A stretch of DNA of 64,000 bases from Sphingomonas sp. LM7 (GTDB lineage Bacteria > Pseudomonadota > Alphaproteobacteria > Sphingomonadales > Sphingomonadaceae): positions 1,922,001 through 1,986,000 of the forward strand of contig NZ_CP019511.1 in assembly GCF_002002925.1 (NCBI RefSeq), read 5' to 3'. How positions within the stretch are numbered: the first letter of the stretch is position 1; each line of letters starts with the position of its first letter. Position numbers and translations under genes: made by a program. Positions 53,566 to 63,623 of the stretch are shown here, piece after piece. Under the pieces are notes generated by a model, which saw nothing but the letters and a program-made list of their open reading frames with translations, was not told where the DNA came from and searched no databases.

Positions 53566-54480
53566 GTGGCGCAAACGATAGCAGACAGCACGTTCAAGGG
53601 CTTGGCGTTGCGCCTTTTCGCAATCCTGTGCCTTTCGACCATGTCGGCGCTGATCAAGCTCGCCGAGACCCGCGGCGCCACCCTGGTCGAGACGATGTTC
53701 CATCGGCAGCTCTGGGCGGTGCCGATCGTCACGGCGTGGATCATGGCAGGCCCCGGCCTCGGCTCGATCCGCACTGCCCGCTTCGGCGCGCATGTCACGC
53801 GCACTGCGATTGGCCTCACCGGGATGGTCTTCACCTTCGGCGCAGTGCTGCTGCTCCCGCTGGCGGAAGCGACGACGCTGCAGTTCACCGTGCCGATCTT
53901 CGCAACCATCCTCGGCGCGCTGGTCCTCGGCGAGAAGACCGGCTGGCACCGCTGGGGCGCAGTGATCGTCGGGTTTGCGGGCGTGCTGGTCGTCGCCCAG
54001 CCGGGCAGCGGCGAGTTCCCGCTGTTCGGCGGTTTTGTCGGGCTGATGGCGGCCTTGTTCGTGGCGATCGTCGCGATCACGCTGCGCCAGATCGGCAAGA
54101 CCGAGGGCGCCGGCACCACGGTGTTCTGGTTCTCTGTGCTGTCGCTGCCGCCGCTCGGCATCGCCTATGCCTTCCAGCTCCAGTCGCACGATTGGGGAAC
54201 GTGGCTCAACCTGGTCGCGATTGGCCTGGTCGGGGGCGTCGCGCAGCTCGCGCTGACTGCGTCGGTGCGCTTCGCGCCGGTCTCCACCGTGATCCCGATG
54301 GACTATTCGAGCCTGATCTGGGGCACCTTCTATGGTTGGCTGATCTTCAGCGCCTGGCCGACGCCATGGACCTGGCTTGGCGCGCCAATCATCATCGCCA
54401 GCGGCCTATACATCGTCTGGCGCGAGCGCGTGCTCCATGTCCGCAACACCGAAGCGATCAGCGACGCGGCCACTTCCTAG
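53566..54480 (+). CDS. EamA/DMT-family transporter
   Basis: The 304-residue inner-membrane protein has about ten hydrophobic helices in two EamA repeats. The first holds TLQFTVPIFATILGALVLGE and the second VSTVIPMDYSSLIWGTFYGWLIF. This superfamily exports or imports metabolites such as amino acids, nucleotides or S-adenosylmethionine; the substrate is not readable. The start is GTG at 53566. The 186 bases between this start and the proS start carry no recognised signal beyond the divergent promoters that must lie there. Confidence 0.88.
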   Translation: MAQTIADSTFKGLALRLFAILCLSTMSALIKLAETRGATLVETMFHRQLWAVPIVTAWIMAGPGLGSIRTARFGAHVTRTAIGLTGMVFTFGAVLLLPLAEATTLQFTVPIFATILGALVLGEKTGWHRWGAVIVGFAGVLVVAQPGSGEFPLFGGFVGLMAALFVAIVAITLRQIGKTEGAGTTVFWFSVLSLPPLGIAYAFQLQSHDWGTWLNLVAIGLVGGVAQLALTASVRFAPVSTVIPMDYSSLIWGTFYGWLIFSAWPTPWTWLGAPIIIASGLYIVWRERVLHVRNTEAISDAATS

Positions 54481-54524
54481 AGTCGGGCACAACAGACTTC
54501 ATCGCAGGGCCTGCGCAGGCGACG

Positions 54525-55118
54525 CTATTCCCGGCGGAAAACCAGGCTGAGATTGTTCGCTGGCATCGGGACGATCTGTTCGAGCACCAGCCCGCAGGCG
54601 GCGGCCGCAGCCGACACCTCCTCGACATGGCGTAGGCCCCAGCGCGAATCGCGCGCCTTGAGTGAGACATCGAAGGCCTCGTTCGATTCTGCGGTGGGCA
54701 TGTCGCGCTGACGATAGGGTCCGTAGACGATCAGCGGCGCGCCCGGCGCGAGCAGCCGACCTGCTCCGTCCATCAGCCCGAGCGTCGCCTCCCATGGGCT
54801 GATATGGACCATGTTTGCGCAGAGCACCGCGTCGGCGGCGACGATTGGCCAGGCATCCGCTGTGGCGTCCAGCGCAAGCGGCGGCAAGACGTTGGGCAAG
54901 CTTGCGCACCAGTCGGCGATCGACTCGCGTGCCCCATCCTCGGGATCGCTCGGCTGCCATTGCAGGGCGGGAAAGCGTTCAGCGAAAAAGGCGCAATGCT
55001 CCCCGCTGCCGCTCGCCACTTCGAGCACCAGTCCGCGTGCTGGAAGCACGCGTTCGAGCACCGCAGCGATCGGCTCGCGATTGCGCGCGGTGGCAGGAGC
55101 GTGGCGGCGCGCGCTCAT
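54525..55118 (-). CDS. DUF938 (methyltransferase-like) protein
   Basis: The 197-residue product matches DUF938, a SAM-dependent methyltransferase-like family. It has RNREPIAAVLERVLPARGLVLEVASGSGEHCAFFAERFP with the SAM-binding EVASGSGEH, then ADAVLCANMVHISPWEAT and PLIVYGPYRQ. The substrate is unknown. It follows the DUF6481 gene by 23 bases on the same strand and may be read through from the gcv operon. Confidence 0.86.
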   Translation of the reverse strand: MSARRHAPATARNREPIAAVLERVLPARGLVLEVASGSGEHCAFFAERFPALQWQPSDPEDGARESIADWCASLPNVLPPLALDATADAWPIVAADAVLCANMVHISPWEATLGLMDGAGRLLAPGAPLIVYGPYRQRDMPTAESNEAFDVSLKARDSRWGLRHVEEVSAAAAACGLVLEQIVPMPANNLSLVFRRE

Positions 55119-55141
55119 GTCGCGAGCGCCGCTACCGGATC

Positions 55142-55534
55142 CTACTTGCCGCCCTTGCGCGCCGGATAGCGGCTGTCGCTGCCCTTGGGCGGGAGCATGA
55201 ACGATGCGGCGAGCTTCTCCTTGGCGGCCTTGGCCGCTTCAGCCTTGGCAGCGGCCTTGGCAGCAGCTGCCTCGGCGGCTTCGCGCTCGGCGGCGAGCTT
55301 TGCCGCCTCGGCATCGGACTTGGCCTTTTCGATCGCGGCCTTCTCGGCTTCAATCGCTGCCTGCTTTGCCGCACGCTCGTCGATCTCGGCCTGCTCGCGG
55401 GCAAGGCGCGCAGCCTTGCGCTCGGCCAGTTCGGCCTCGCTCAGCTTGGGAGCGGCCTTGAGCTTGTCGAGCAGCGCCTTTTTGGCGTCGGCCGAGCGTC
55501 CGGCGCGGTCACGGAAAGTGTCGTTATACGTCAT
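55142..55534 (-). CDS. DUF6481-like coiled-coil protein
   Basis: The 130-residue product is an Ala/Glu/Lys-rich long helix from residue ~25 to ~110, with AEREAAEAAAAKAAAKAEAA as the clearest part, after a short N-terminal DTFRDRAGRSADAKKALLDK. It ends in a basic, flexible tail (GSDSRYPARKGGK). This matches the DUF6481 proteins of sphingomonads and relatives. No function is known. It lies 23 bases after gcvPB on the same strand. Composition alone would make a spurious ORF possible, but the framed N-terminus and spacing support a real gene. Confidence 0.75.
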   Translation of the reverse strand: MTYNDTFRDRAGRSADAKKALLDKLKAAPKLSEAELAERKAARLAREQAEIDERAAKQAAIEAEKAAIEKAKSDAEAAKLAAEREAAEAAAAKAAAKAEAAKAAKEKLAASFMLPPKGSDSRYPARKGGK

Positions 55535-55557
55535 TCGGTATTCAAACTCCTGCGCGG

Positions 55558-57129
55558 CTATTCTGCCGCCTCTGCCCTAACGGGCTCTTTCCACACCAAG
55601 ACCGGCTTGCGCGCGGCAAGCGTCTCGTCGAGACGCCGACGCGGTGCGAAGTGCGGCGCCGTCTTGATTTCCGGGTCGCCATTGCGCGCCCGGGCGGCGA
55701 CCGAACGGAATGCGCCGATGAACTGATCGAGCGCCGCCTTCGATTCGGTCTCGGTGGGCTCTACCAGCATTGCCCCATGTACGACGAGTGGGAAATATAC
55801 CGTCATCGGATGGAAGCCCTCGTCGATCAGCCCCTTGGCGATATCGATCGTCGAAAAGCCCTCGGGCAGGCCCTTATCCGAGAAAATCGCCTCGTGCATA
55901 CACGGACCCGCTTTGCCGAACGGCGCGTCGAGCACATCCTCCATCGAGCGGAGGATATAGTTTGCGTTCAGCACCGAATCCTCGGCGACCTGGCGGAGGC
56001 CGTCGGCGCCGTGGGAGAGGATGTAGGTTAGCGCCCGGGTGAACATGCCCATTTGGCCATGAAACGCGACCATCCGGCCGAAACTCGACGCATGATGTTC
56101 GCCCGCAGTTTCTTCCTCGACCAGCGCGAAGTGATCGCCCTGCATCTCGACGAAGGGCAACGGCGCATAGGGCGTGAGCGCCTCGGAGAACACCACCGGC
56201 CCCGAGCCAGGCCCGCCGCCGCCATGCGGAGTGGAGAAGGTCTTGTGCAGGTTGATATGCATTGCGTCGATGCCGAGATCGCCCGGCCGCACACGACCGA
56301 CGATCGCGTTGAAATTGGCGCCGTCGCAATAGACGAAGCCGCCCGCTTCATGCACCGCGTCCGAGATCTCGCGCATGTCGGGCTCGAACAGGCCGCAGGT
56401 GTTGGGGTTGGTGATCATCACGCCCGCAACGTCGGGCCCGAGCCGTTCCTTGAGCGCGCGCAGGTTGACGCGGCCTGCTTCGGTCGCAGGAATGTCCTCG
56501 ACCGAGAAGCCGGCGAAGGCTGCGGTCGCCGGATTGGTGCCGTGCGCGCTCTCCGGAACCAGCAGCACCTTGCGCGCCTGCTCGCCTTTGGCGTCGAGCG
56601 CCGCGCGGATCGCGAGCACGCCGCAAAGCTCGCCATGCGCGCCGGCCTTGGGGCTCATTGCCACCGAGTGCATGCCGGTCAGCGTCACCAGCCAATGCGC
56701 GAGCTGATGGATCACTTCGAACGCGCCCTGGCACGCATCGACCGGAGTCAGCGGGTGGAGATCGGCGAAGCCGGGAAGCCGCGCCATCCGCTCGTTCAGG
56801 CGCGGATTGTGCTTCATCGTGCAAGAACCGAGCGGGAAGAGCCCGAGGTCGATCGCGTAATTCTGGCGGCTGAGGCGGGTATAGTGGCGCACCGCCTCGG
56901 GCTCGGACAGGCCGGGAAGCCCGATCGCAGTGTCGCGGCCGAGATCGCCGAGGCGGGACTTGCCTGTCGGCGCGTCGGCGAAATCGACGCCGGTGGTGTC
57001 CGCCGAACCGATCTCGAAGATCAGCGCTTCCTCGAGCATCAACGCCCGGTTGCCGGTGAAGGTATCGCTCGAAGCCGAGCCGGCCTGCGGGGTGGTCGGG
57101 CGCCAGCCGCTCTGGTTGATGGTGCTCAT
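55558..57129 (-). CDS. gcvPB: Glycine dehydrogenase (decarboxylating) subunit 2
   Basis: The 523-residue product is the C-terminal half of the two-subunit P-protein. The PLP-binding lysine is Lys296 in [29 protein letters not shown] and [18 protein letters not shown] are characteristic. With GcvPA it decarboxylates glycine and passes the aminomethyl group to lipoylated GcvH. Its ATG overlaps the gcvPA stop by 4 bases (ATGA). Confidence 0.97.
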   Translation of the reverse strand: MSTINQSGWRPTTPQAGSASSDTFTGNRALMLEEALIFEIGSADTTGVDFADAPTGKSRLGDLGRDTAIGLPGLSEPEAVRHYTRLSRQNYAIDLGLFPLGSCTMKHNPRLNERMARLPGFADLHPLTPVDACQGAFEVIHQLAHWLVTLTGMHSVAMSPKAGAHGELCGVLAIRAALDAKGEQARKVLLVPESAHGTNPATAAFAGFSVEDIPATEAGRVNLRALKERLGPDVAGVMITNPNTCGLFEPDMREISDAVHEAGGFVYCDGANFNAIVGRVRPGDLGIDAMHINLHKTFSTPHGGGGPGSGPVVFSEALTPYAPLPFVEMQGDHFALVEEETAGEHHASSFGRMVAFHGQMGMFTRALTYILSHGADGLRQVAEDSVLNANYILRSMEDVLDAPFGKAGPCMHEAIFSDKGLPEGFSTIDIAKGLIDEGFHPMTVYFPLVVHGAMLVEPTETESKAALDQFIGAFRSVAARARNGDPEIKTAPHFAPRRRLDETLAARKPVLVWKEPVRAEAAE

Positions 57130-58484
57130 GCCAGCGCCTCCTGAAGCGCGGAGGCAAGCGTCTCGACGTCCTCCTGCGTGGTGGTTTCGGTGACCGCGAC
57201 GACCAGCCCGTTGGCGAGGCCGGCCGCATCCGGATAGAGCCGCCCGAGCGACACGCCGGCGAGGATGCCCTTGTCGGCCAGCGCACGAACCACCGGGCGC
57301 GCTTCCTTCGAGAGCTTGAGCGTGAACTCGTTGAAGAAGGTCGGGGTTACCAGCTCGACGCCAGACACCTGCGCCAGCCGATCGGCCGCCGCGCTGGCGC
57401 CGGCATGGTTGACCGCCGCGAGCTGCCGCAGCCCCTTCTCGCCGAGGAGAGTCATGTGGATCGACCAGGCGAGCGCACACAGCACCGAGCTGGTGCAGAT
57501 ATTCGACGTCGCCTTTTCGCGGCGGATATGCTGCTCGCGCGTTGAGAGCGTCAGCACGAAGCCGCGCCTGCCCTCGGCATCCACCGTCTGGCCACAGAGC
57601 CGTCCCGGCATCTGGCGGACCAGCTTCTCGGAGCAGGCGAACAAGCCGACATACGGACCGCCGAACTGGAGGCCGACGCCGATCGACTGGCCTTCGCCGA
57701 CGACGATATCCGCGCCCATCTCCCCCGGCGAGCGGATCGCGCCGAGCGCAACGGGCTCGGTGACGACCGCGACCAGCAGCGCCTTTTTCGCATGCGCCGC
57801 CTCGGCGAGCTTCGACAAGTCGCCGATCCGCCCGAGGATGTCGGGATACTGGACCACGACGCATGAGGTCTCGTCATCGATCTGCGCGATCAGATCGTCG
57901 GTGTCGGGGTGCGGCGACAGCGTCGGCAGCGACGTCACCAGCAGGTCGCCGGTGAATTTCGCCATCGTGTTGGCGACCGAGACGTAATGCGGGTGCAGCC
58001 CGCCCGACAGGATCGCTTTGCCGCGCTTGGTCACGCGCCGCGCCATCGTGATCGCTTCCCAGCACGCCGTGGAGCCGTCGTACATCGACGCATTGGCCAC
58101 GTCGCAGCCGAGCAGCCGCGCGACCTGCGTCTGGAATTCGAACATCACCTGGAGCGTGCCCTGCGCGATCTCGGGCTGGTACGGCGTATAGGCAGTGAGG
58201 AACTCGCCGCGCTGGATCAGGTGATCGACCGATGCCGGCACATGATGCTTGTACGCCCCGCAGCCGAGGAAGAACGGCACGTCGCCCGCAGCGAGGTTCT
58301 TCTTCGCCAGCGCCGACATGTGCCGCTCGACCGCCAGTTCGCTGGCATGGTTGGGCAGGCCATGGACCGGCCCGTCGAGCCGCGCGGCCTGGGGCACGTC
58401 GACGAACAGATCATCGACCGACTTGGCACCGATCGTGGCGAGCATCGCCGTCCGGTCAGTCGGGGTAAGGGGCAGATAGCGCAT
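57126..58484 (-). CDS. gcvPA: Glycine dehydrogenase (decarboxylating) subunit 1
   Basis: The 452-residue product is the N-terminal half of the split P-protein: [47 protein letters not shown] and [15 protein letters not shown] are family hallmarks. It pairs with GcvPB. The start overlaps the stop of the upstream lipoprotein by one base (TGATG), so translation of gcvPA is probably coupled to it. Confidence 0.97.
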   Translation of the reverse strand: MRYLPLTPTDRTAMLATIGAKSVDDLFVDVPQAARLDGPVHGLPNHASELAVERHMSALAKKNLAAGDVPFFLGCGAYKHHVPASVDHLIQRGEFLTAYTPYQPEIAQGTLQVMFEFQTQVARLLGCDVANASMYDGSTACWEAITMARRVTKRGKAILSGGLHPHYVSVANTMAKFTGDLLVTSLPTLSPHPDTDDLIAQIDDETSCVVVQYPDILGRIGDLSKLAEAAHAKKALLVAVVTEPVALGAIRSPGEMGADIVVGEGQSIGVGLQFGGPYVGLFACSEKLVRQMPGRLCGQTVDAEGRRGFVLTLSTREQHIRREKATSNICTSSVLCALAWSIHMTLLGEKGLRQLAAVNHAGASAAADRLAQVSGVELVTPTFFNEFTLKLSKEARPVVRALADKGILAGVSLGRLYPDAAGLANGLVVAVTETTTQEDVETLASALQEALA

Positions 58485-58921
58485 CAGGAATTTCTCACTA
58501 CGAGTTTTGCGGGCGCTGCCTCAGTCATGGTCGAGGCGCGAATATCGGAAGGATGCAGACCCGGCGAGCGATCGGTCCCACCCTGGCCATCACAGCTGCG
58601 ATCGTCCACACGACCGGTGACGACGACGTAACTGCGCTGCAGTGGCGCGGCCTTCTGATCGAACGCTTCATTATCGCCGCCGATGCCGATAGCCGATCGC
58701 GCCACGCCGGCGCTCTCGACAGCGACAAATCGTTCCGATCCTGGCTTACCGGTGAACAGTTGGCAGCTATATTTGGCGCAATCATCCAGATAGCCGCCCA
58801 CCTGCACCGACTTACCTTTGAACGAGTCACATTGGCTCAGAAGCTGGGTGAGCGGGAGCGGCTGCTCAGCAGCGCCGCACCCACCGACCCACATCCCGGC
58901 CAAGGCGACCGCAAGCCTCAA
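58484..58921 (-). CDS. Unknown lipoprotein inside the gcv operon
   Basis: The 145-residue product has a short lipoprotein signal ([16 protein letters not shown], lipobox VGGC). The mature domain contains [34 protein letters not shown], here with cysteines in CDSFKG and DDCAKYSC, then [11 protein letters not shown] and [15 protein letters not shown]. The repeated Val-rich strands and the GGYL...VVVTGRV pattern suggest a small OB-like or beta domain with disulfides. I know no gcv-linked lipoprotein family. It overlaps gcvH by 4 bases and gcvPA by 1 base, so it is firmly in the operon. Confidence 0.78.
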   Translation of the reverse strand: MRLAVALAGMWVGGCGAAEQPLPLTQLLSQCDSFKGKSVQVGGYLDDCAKYSCQLFTGKPGSERFVAVESAGVARSAIGIGGDNEAFDQKAAPLQRSYVVVTGRVDDRSCDGQGGTDRSPGLHPSDIRASTMTEAAPAKLVVRNS

Positions 58922-59286
58922 AGCTTGCTCACAAAATCCTGGTACGCGGCTTCGTCCATCAGGCTTTCGAGCTCGCCGGCATCGGCCAGTGTCAGCTTGA
59001 AGAACCAGCCCTCGCCTTCGGGATCCTCGTTGACCAGCGCAGGATTGTCGGCGAGCTGGGCATTGCCCTCGATCACCGTGCCGGCGACCGGCGCGTAGAC
59101 GTCCGACGCGGCCTTGACGCTCTCGACCACGGCGGCGTCGTCACCCTTGGCGACCGACTTGCCTTCTTCGGGGGTCTCGACGAACACGATGTCGCCGAGC
59201 TGGCTCTGCGCGTACTCGGTGATGCCGACCGTCGCGACATCGCCGTCGACGTCGATCCACTCATGATCTTCAGTGAAATAGCGCAC
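58918..59286 (-). CDS. gcvH: Glycine cleavage system H protein
   Basis: The 122-residue product is a lipoyl-carrier protein. The lipoylation site is Lys58 in [46 protein letters not shown] matches GcvH in full, split here only for length. It shuttles the aminomethyl group between P- and T-proteins. It starts 3 bases after the gcvT stop. Confidence 0.97.
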   Translation of the reverse strand: MRYFTEDHEWIDVDGDVATVGITEYAQSQLGDIVFVETPEEGKSVAKGDDAAVVESVKAASDVYAPVAGTVIEGNAQLADNPALVNEDPEGEGWFFKLTLADAGELESLMDEAAYQDFVSKL

Positions 59287-59289
59287 GGG

Positions 59290-60453
59290 TCAGGCTCCCT
59301 TTCTGACGTAACGATGAGGCACGAAGGGCATCGCGACGACCTCCGCATGATGAACTTTGCCGCGCTGGGCGAGCGTGATCCGCGTTCCGGGCACCGCGAG
59401 CGCAGCGGGCACATAGGCCATTGCGATCGGCTTTTGCGCGGTAGGGGCGAACCCGCCGCTGGTCACCTTGCCGACTTCGGTGCCGTCGGCATCGACTACC
59501 GCCGCACCTTCACGCACGGGCTGGCGGCCCTCGACGATCAGCCCGACGCGCCTGGCGATCGGCCCGTTCTCGCGCTCGGCGATGATCCGCGCATGGCCGG
59601 GGAAGCCGCCTTCCTCGCGGCGACGCTTGGACAGCGCGAAGCCCAGATCGGCGGCAACCGGGGTGGTCTCGAGATCGAGGTCGTGGCCGTAAAGCGGCAA
59701 TCCGGCTTCGAGCCGCAGCGAATCGCGCGCGCCCAGCCCGATCGGTTTGACCTCGGGCTGCGCAGTCAGCGCCTCGGCTAATGCCTCGGCGGCGTCGCCT
59801 GGAAGCGAGATTTCGAACCCGTCCTCGCCGGTATAGCCCGAGCGGCTGACCCAGAGCGGATTGCCGTTCCATTCGAACGCCGCGGCGGTCATGAATACAA
59901 GGGCGCCCACGCCCGGCACGACACGCTCCAGCGCGGTAACTGCCTCGGGACCCTGCAGCGCCAGCAGCGCCTGCTCGTCGAGATGGTTGATCATCACTTC
60001 GTCGGGCAGATGCTCGCGCAGTACGCCGAGATCGTCCCATTTGGTCGCACCGTTGACGACCATGTAGAAGGCGCCGGCTTCGATCTCGAACGCATTCTCC
60101 TGGCCGAGCCGGGTGACCATCAGATCGTCATGGATCCCGCCATTTTCGGCGAGCAGCAGCGAATAGCGCATCCGCCCCTCGCCAAGCCCCTTGATGTCGC
60201 CCGGCAGCAGCGTTTCGAGCTGTGCATCGACATCAGGCCCCGAGAACAAAAGCTGACCCATATGGCTGACGTCGAACAGCCCGGCATGCTCGCGCGTCCA
60301 GACATGCTCGGCCATGATGCCTTCATACTGGACGGGCATCTCGTATCCCGCGAACGGCACCATCCGGCCGCCGCGCGCGCGGTGCCAGGCATCGAGCGGC
60401 AGCTGCTGGATTTCCAGTGCGTCTTCTTCGGTCTCGGGAATATCCAGGCTCAT
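59290..60453 (-). CDS. gcvT: Aminomethyltransferase (glycine cleavage T protein)
   Basis: The 387-residue product has RMVPFAGYEMPVQYEGIM, EHAGLFDVSHMGQL and SGYTGEDGFEISLP, the folate-binding T-protein hallmarks. It transfers the methylene group from GcvH to tetrahydrofolate and releases ammonia. I chose the ATG at 60453 with GGAG upstream; further upstream frame extension would run into the riboswitch. It is the first gene of the operon. Confidence 0.96.
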   Translation of the reverse strand: MSLDIPETEEDALEIQQLPLDAWHRARGGRMVPFAGYEMPVQYEGIMAEHVWTREHAGLFDVSHMGQLLFSGPDVDAQLETLLPGDIKGLGEGRMRYSLLLAENGGIHDDLMVTRLGQENAFEIEAGAFYMVVNGATKWDDLGVLREHLPDEVMINHLDEQALLALQGPEAVTALERVVPGVGALVFMTAAAFEWNGNPLWVSRSGYTGEDGFEISLPGDAAEALAEALTAQPEVKPIGLGARDSLRLEAGLPLYGHDLDLETTPVAADLGFALSKRRREEGGFPGHARIIAERENGPIARRVGLIVEGRQPVREGAAVVDADGTEVGKVTSGGFAPTAQKPIAMAYVPAALAVPGTRITLAQRGKVHHAEVVAMPFVPHRYVRKGA

Positions 60454-60519
60454 CAAAGGCACTCCGCGCGAGGTTTGAACGAGAGTCCGAACGCACGGCG
60501 ATGCGTCACAATCCCTCGC

Positions 60520-60714
60520 CCCCTCTGTCACGGAACCTGAGAGCTTTCACGCCGCTCTCTTGATGAGAGCATCCGCTTACCCCTTCGGTGGCCGCTTCTG
60601 GAGCGGCGCTTTCCAGAGTGTCACTGCACGCGCGGTCCCTGATGCCTGAGAGATTCCGGGGCGGTTGCTCCTTCGGCGGGTGGCCCTCGAAGGACCACCA
60701 CTCTCCCGCGCGTG
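60520..60714 (-). ncRNA. Tandem glycine riboswitch upstream of gcvT
   Basis: On the minus strand two glycine aptamers lie in series. The first (about 60714 to 60635) has GCGGGAGAG, GCCGAAGGAGCAA and TCTCTCAGGCA. The second (about 60632 to 60520) has ACTCTGGAAAGCG, CACCGAAGGGGTAA and GCTCTCAGGTTCC, ending in GACAGAGGG. These are the conserved strands and loops of the glycine class. It sits directly before gcvT and should activate the gcv operon when glycine is abundant, the known behaviour of this class. Confidence 0.92.
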
Positions 60715-60807
60715 CCTATGCCGGTTGCCCGACATCGACGCGCGCAGCCTTGGCGGGGGGGGTGATTCGAGTCAATCGCGAAAGGCGCAACGATGATCGC
60801 AATCGCG

Positions 60808-60829
60808 CCCCTCCCGCTTGCGGGAGGGG
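60808..60829. repeat. Short REP-like hairpin after a lipoprotein gene
   Basis: CCCCTCCCGC pairs with GCGGGAGGGG around a TT loop. It lies 6 bases past the minus-strand stop at 60836 and has no T tract, so it may act as a weak terminator. Its sequence is related to the arms of the element at 35511-35635. Confidence 0.5.
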
Positions 60830-60835
60830 AATAAG

Positions 60836-61474
60836 TCAGCGCGTGACGTTGTACTTCAGCTGGTCCTCGGTCAGCTGGAAGCCGACCAGCGCTTCGAAAG
60901 TCGAAGCGAGCACTGCCGAGCGGATCGCCGGATCGGCGAGCGGGTCCATTGCCGCGGCCTGGTCACCGGCCTTGCGCTTCTCGGTCAGGCGCTTGCGCAC
61001 TTCCTCGGGCAGAGTCGCCGCGGCACGATCGATGTTCGCGCTTGCCTGACCGCTGGTCTGCGCACGGAGCTGGCCCTCGTCGAAATGGACGGTGACCCGA
61101 CCGATGCGCTTGGCGGTGACCGACGTGCCGCCGCGCACGACGGTGATGAAATAGGGCAGCGAGACATCGCGGGCCGGCCCGGCCTGGTTGCGCCGCGCCA
61201 GCACGTCGAAGCGGACATTGGCCTGGATCTGCGGGCCAGTCTCGTCGCAGGTCGACTGGACGTTGGTGAGCACCGCGGTCACGTCGATCGCGCTCGCCTC
61301 ACGGCTGTTCGCGGGATTGAACAGCGTGACGTCGCCGGTGCCGGCAGGGACGCCGATATGCGGGCAGGCCGAGCGCACCGCGGTGATGCCGCCCTCGGCG
61401 ATCTCGCCGGTGCGGGAGCAGCCGCCGGCAGCCAGCAGGATCAGGGCGGGGACGGCGAGCTTGGCGAGCGACAC
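60836..61474 (-). CDS. Lipoprotein of unknown function
   Basis: The 212-residue product has a lipoprotein signal ([19 protein letters not shown]). The mature domain has [34 protein letters not shown] and [19 protein letters not shown] in beta-rich order, then a helical Ala/Lys-rich C-terminal segment. I do not recognise the family. The GTG at 61474 was chosen because the signal peptide starts there, with AAAGG upstream; the frame extends to an ATG at 61606, but that would overlap the ispH start. Confidence 0.75.
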   Translation of the reverse strand: MSLAKLAVPALILLAAGGCSRTGEIAEGGITAVRSACPHIGVPAGTGDVTLFNPANSREASAIDVTAVLTNVQSTCDETGPQIQANVRFDVLARRNQAGPARDVSLPYFITVVRGGTSVTAKRIGRVTVHFDEGQLRAQTSGQASANIDRAAATLPEEVRKRLTEKRKAGDQAAAMDPLADPAIRSAVLASTFEALVGFQLTEDQLKYNVTR

Positions 61475-61590
61475 GGGCGAAACACCTTTCAGACGGAACA
61501 ACGGGCCACGCACGCGCGGCCCGGGAAATGCCGGGCACCATAGGAACCGGCTTTCGCGCGCGCAAGCAATCGCGTAGAGCCCGGCCCGTG

Positions 61591-62544
61591 ATGAACGCGA
61601 CCGCAAAACCGCCGCTCGAACTGCTCATCGCCGCCCCGCGCGGCTTCTGCGCCGGGGTGGATCGCGCGATCCGCATCGTCGAGCTGGCGATCGAGAAATA
61701 CGGCGCGCCGGTCTATGTCCGGCACGAAATCGTCCACAACAAGTTCGTCGTCGACACGCTCAAGGCCAAGGGCGCGATCTTCGTCGAAGAGCTTGACGAA
61801 GTGCCCGACGGGGTGCCTGTGGTGTTCTCGGCGCATGGCGTGCCCAAGGCGGTGCCCGCCAAGGCGGCCGAGCGCGGACTCTCCTATCTCGACGCGACCT
61901 GCCCGCTGGTCTCCAAGGTCCATCGCCAAGCCGAGCGGCTGGTCGCCGCGGGACGCCACATCCTGTTCATCGGCCACAAGGGGCATCCCGAGGTGATCGG
62001 CACCTTCGGACAGGTTCCCGAAGGCGCGATGACGCTGATCGAGACGCCCGCCGATGCCGAGGCGGTGCAGGTCGCCGATCCCGACAACCTCGCCTTCCTC
62101 ACCCAGACGACCTTGTCGGTGGACGATACCGCGGCGACGCTGGACGTGCTCAAGCGGCGCTTCCCCGCGATCCTCGCGCCCGGCCCCAACGACATCTGCT
62201 ATGCCACCACCAACCGCCAGGGCGCGGTCAAGGCGATCGCCTCCTCGGTCGATCTGGTGCTGGTGATCGGCAGCAGGAACTCGTCCAATTCGCTGCGGCT
62301 GGTCGAAGTCGCCGAGCGGCAGGGCACGACAGCCTATCTGATCCCCCGCGCCGAGGATCTCGACTGGGCGTGGCTGGAGGGCGTCGGCTCGCTCGGCATC
62401 AGTGCCGGCGCCTCGGCACCCGAGCTGCTGGTGCGCGAGCTGGTCGACAAGCTCTCCGAGCGGTTCGACGTGCGCGAGCGCGATGTCGAGACGGTCGAGG
62501 AAAATGTCGTGTTCAAGCTGCCGCGCGGGCTGGAGGCGGCGTAA
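61591..62544 (+). CDS. ispH: 4-hydroxy-3-methylbut-2-enyl diphosphate reductase
   Basis: The 317-residue product has all three iron-sulfur cysteines of IspH: Cys20 in PRGFCAGV, Cys104 in DATCPLV and Cys203 in [39 protein letters not shown] and [15 protein letters not shown] are also conserved. It makes isopentenyl and dimethylallyl diphosphate in the last step of the MEP pathway, in the cytoplasm with reduced ferredoxin or flavodoxin. The ATG at 61591 was chosen; a GTG sits one codon upstream. Confidence 0.97.
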   Translation: MNATAKPPLELLIAAPRGFCAGVDRAIRIVELAIEKYGAPVYVRHEIVHNKFVVDTLKAKGAIFVEELDEVPDGVPVVFSAHGVPKAVPAKAAERGLSYLDATCPLVSKVHRQAERLVAAGRHILFIGHKGHPEVIGTFGQVPEGAMTLIETPADAEAVQVADPDNLAFLTQTTLSVDDTAATLDVLKRRFPAILAPGPNDICYATTNRQGAVKAIASSVDLVLVIGSRNSSNSLRLVEVAERQGTTAYLIPRAEDLDWAWLEGVGSLGISAGASAPELLVRELVDKLSERFDVRERDVETVEENVVFKLPRGLEAA

Positions 62545-62571
62545 GCGTCGGTTGCGGGCGATAAACAATTA

Positions 62572-62658
62572 CCCGTCCGTGCTGCGCTTGTCGAAGCACC
62601 GTTGTTTCCTTTAACCGCCGAGCAAGAACAGCCCTTCGACACGCTCGGGGCGAACGGG
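62572..62658. repeat. REP-like inverted repeat in front of thrB
   Basis: CCCGTCCGTGCTGCGCTTGTCGAAG, split here as two arms, pairs from 62572-62596 with 62634-62658 (CTTCGACACGCTCGGGG plus CGAACGGG) with a few mismatches. It is a third sequence class, different from the GTCACCCCGG and CCCCTCCC types. The right arm ends 8 bases before the thrB start codon. Confidence 0.65.
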
Positions 62659-62666
62659 GGGTTGGC

Positions 62667-63623
62667 TTGGCGGTTTACACACAGGTTTCGGCTGAGGCGC
62701 TTGGTGCCTTCCTCGAGCGATTCGACGTCGGCGACCTGGTCTCGGCCAAGGGCATCGCCGAGGGCGTCGAGAACTCCAACTATCTCGTCGATACCAGCAA
62801 GAGCCGTTTCATCCTGACGCTCTACGAGAAGCGCGTCTCGGCGGACGACCTGCCCTTCTTCCTCGCACTGCTCGACCATCTCGCCGATCGCGGCCTGCCC
62901 GTGCCGCCGGCGGTGCCCGACCGCGACGGGCGGACGATCCACGAGATCGAGGGGCGTCCGGCCTGCCTCATCCAGTTCCTCTCGGGCGTATCGGTCTCGC
63001 ACCCGAGCCCGAAACAGGCGCATGCCGCCGGCGCGGCGATGGGCAAGATGCATGAAGCATTGCGCGACTTCGGCCTCGAGCGCGCCAATTCGCTCGGCCC
63101 GGACGACTGGCGCCCGCTGTTCGAGCGCTGCGGCCGCGACATGGATGCGATCCAGCCCGGACTGTACGACCATGTGGACAAGGCTCTGGACAAGCTGTTG
63201 GCAAGCTGGCCGCGCGACTTGCCACGCGCCGCGATCCACGCCGATCTCTTCCCCGACAACGTGCTGATGCTCGGCGACCGCATCACCGGGCTGATCGACT
63301 TCTATTTCGCCTGCACCGAGGTGCGCGCCTATGACCTGGCGGTGATGCACGGCGCCTGGGCGTTCGACGCCACCGGGGCGCAGTATGACGCCGCGGTCGG
63401 CAAGGCGCTGGTCGAGGGCTTTGCGGCGAACTTCGCGCTGCTGCCCGAGGAGCGGGCGGCGCTGCCGGTGCTGGCCGAGGGCGCGGCAATTCGATTCTTC
63501 CTCACCCGCGCCTGGGACTGGCTCAACACGCCGGCCGACGCACTTGTCACCAGGAAAGATCCGCTCGCCTATCTGCGCCGGCTGGACTTCTACGCAGCGA
63601 ACGGCGACGCGCTCTTCGCATGA
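62667..63623 (+). CDS. thrB: Homoserine kinase (APH-fold type)
   Basis: The 318-residue product belongs to the aminoglycoside-phosphotransferase-fold homoserine kinases of proteobacteria. It opens [20 protein letters not shown], then [25 protein letters not shown], the catalytic loop [14 protein letters not shown] and the metal-binding [19 protein letters not shown]. It phosphorylates homoserine for threonine synthesis. The start is TTG at 62667 with a GGGGGG Shine-Dalgarno; it ends in an ATGA overlap with rnhA. Confidence 0.93.
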   Translation: MAVYTQVSAEALGAFLERFDVGDLVSAKGIAEGVENSNYLVDTSKSRFILTLYEKRVSADDLPFFLALLDHLADRGLPVPPAVPDRDGRTIHEIEGRPACLIQFLSGVSVSHPSPKQAHAAGAAMGKMHEALRDFGLERANSLGPDDWRPLFERCGRDMDAIQPGLYDHVDKALDKLLASWPRDLPRAAIHADLFPDNVLMLGDRITGLIDFYFACTEVRAYDLAVMHGAWAFDATGAQYDAAVGKALVEGFAANFALLPEERAALPVLAEGAAIRFFLTRAWDWLNTPADALVTRKDPLAYLRRLDFYAANGDALFA

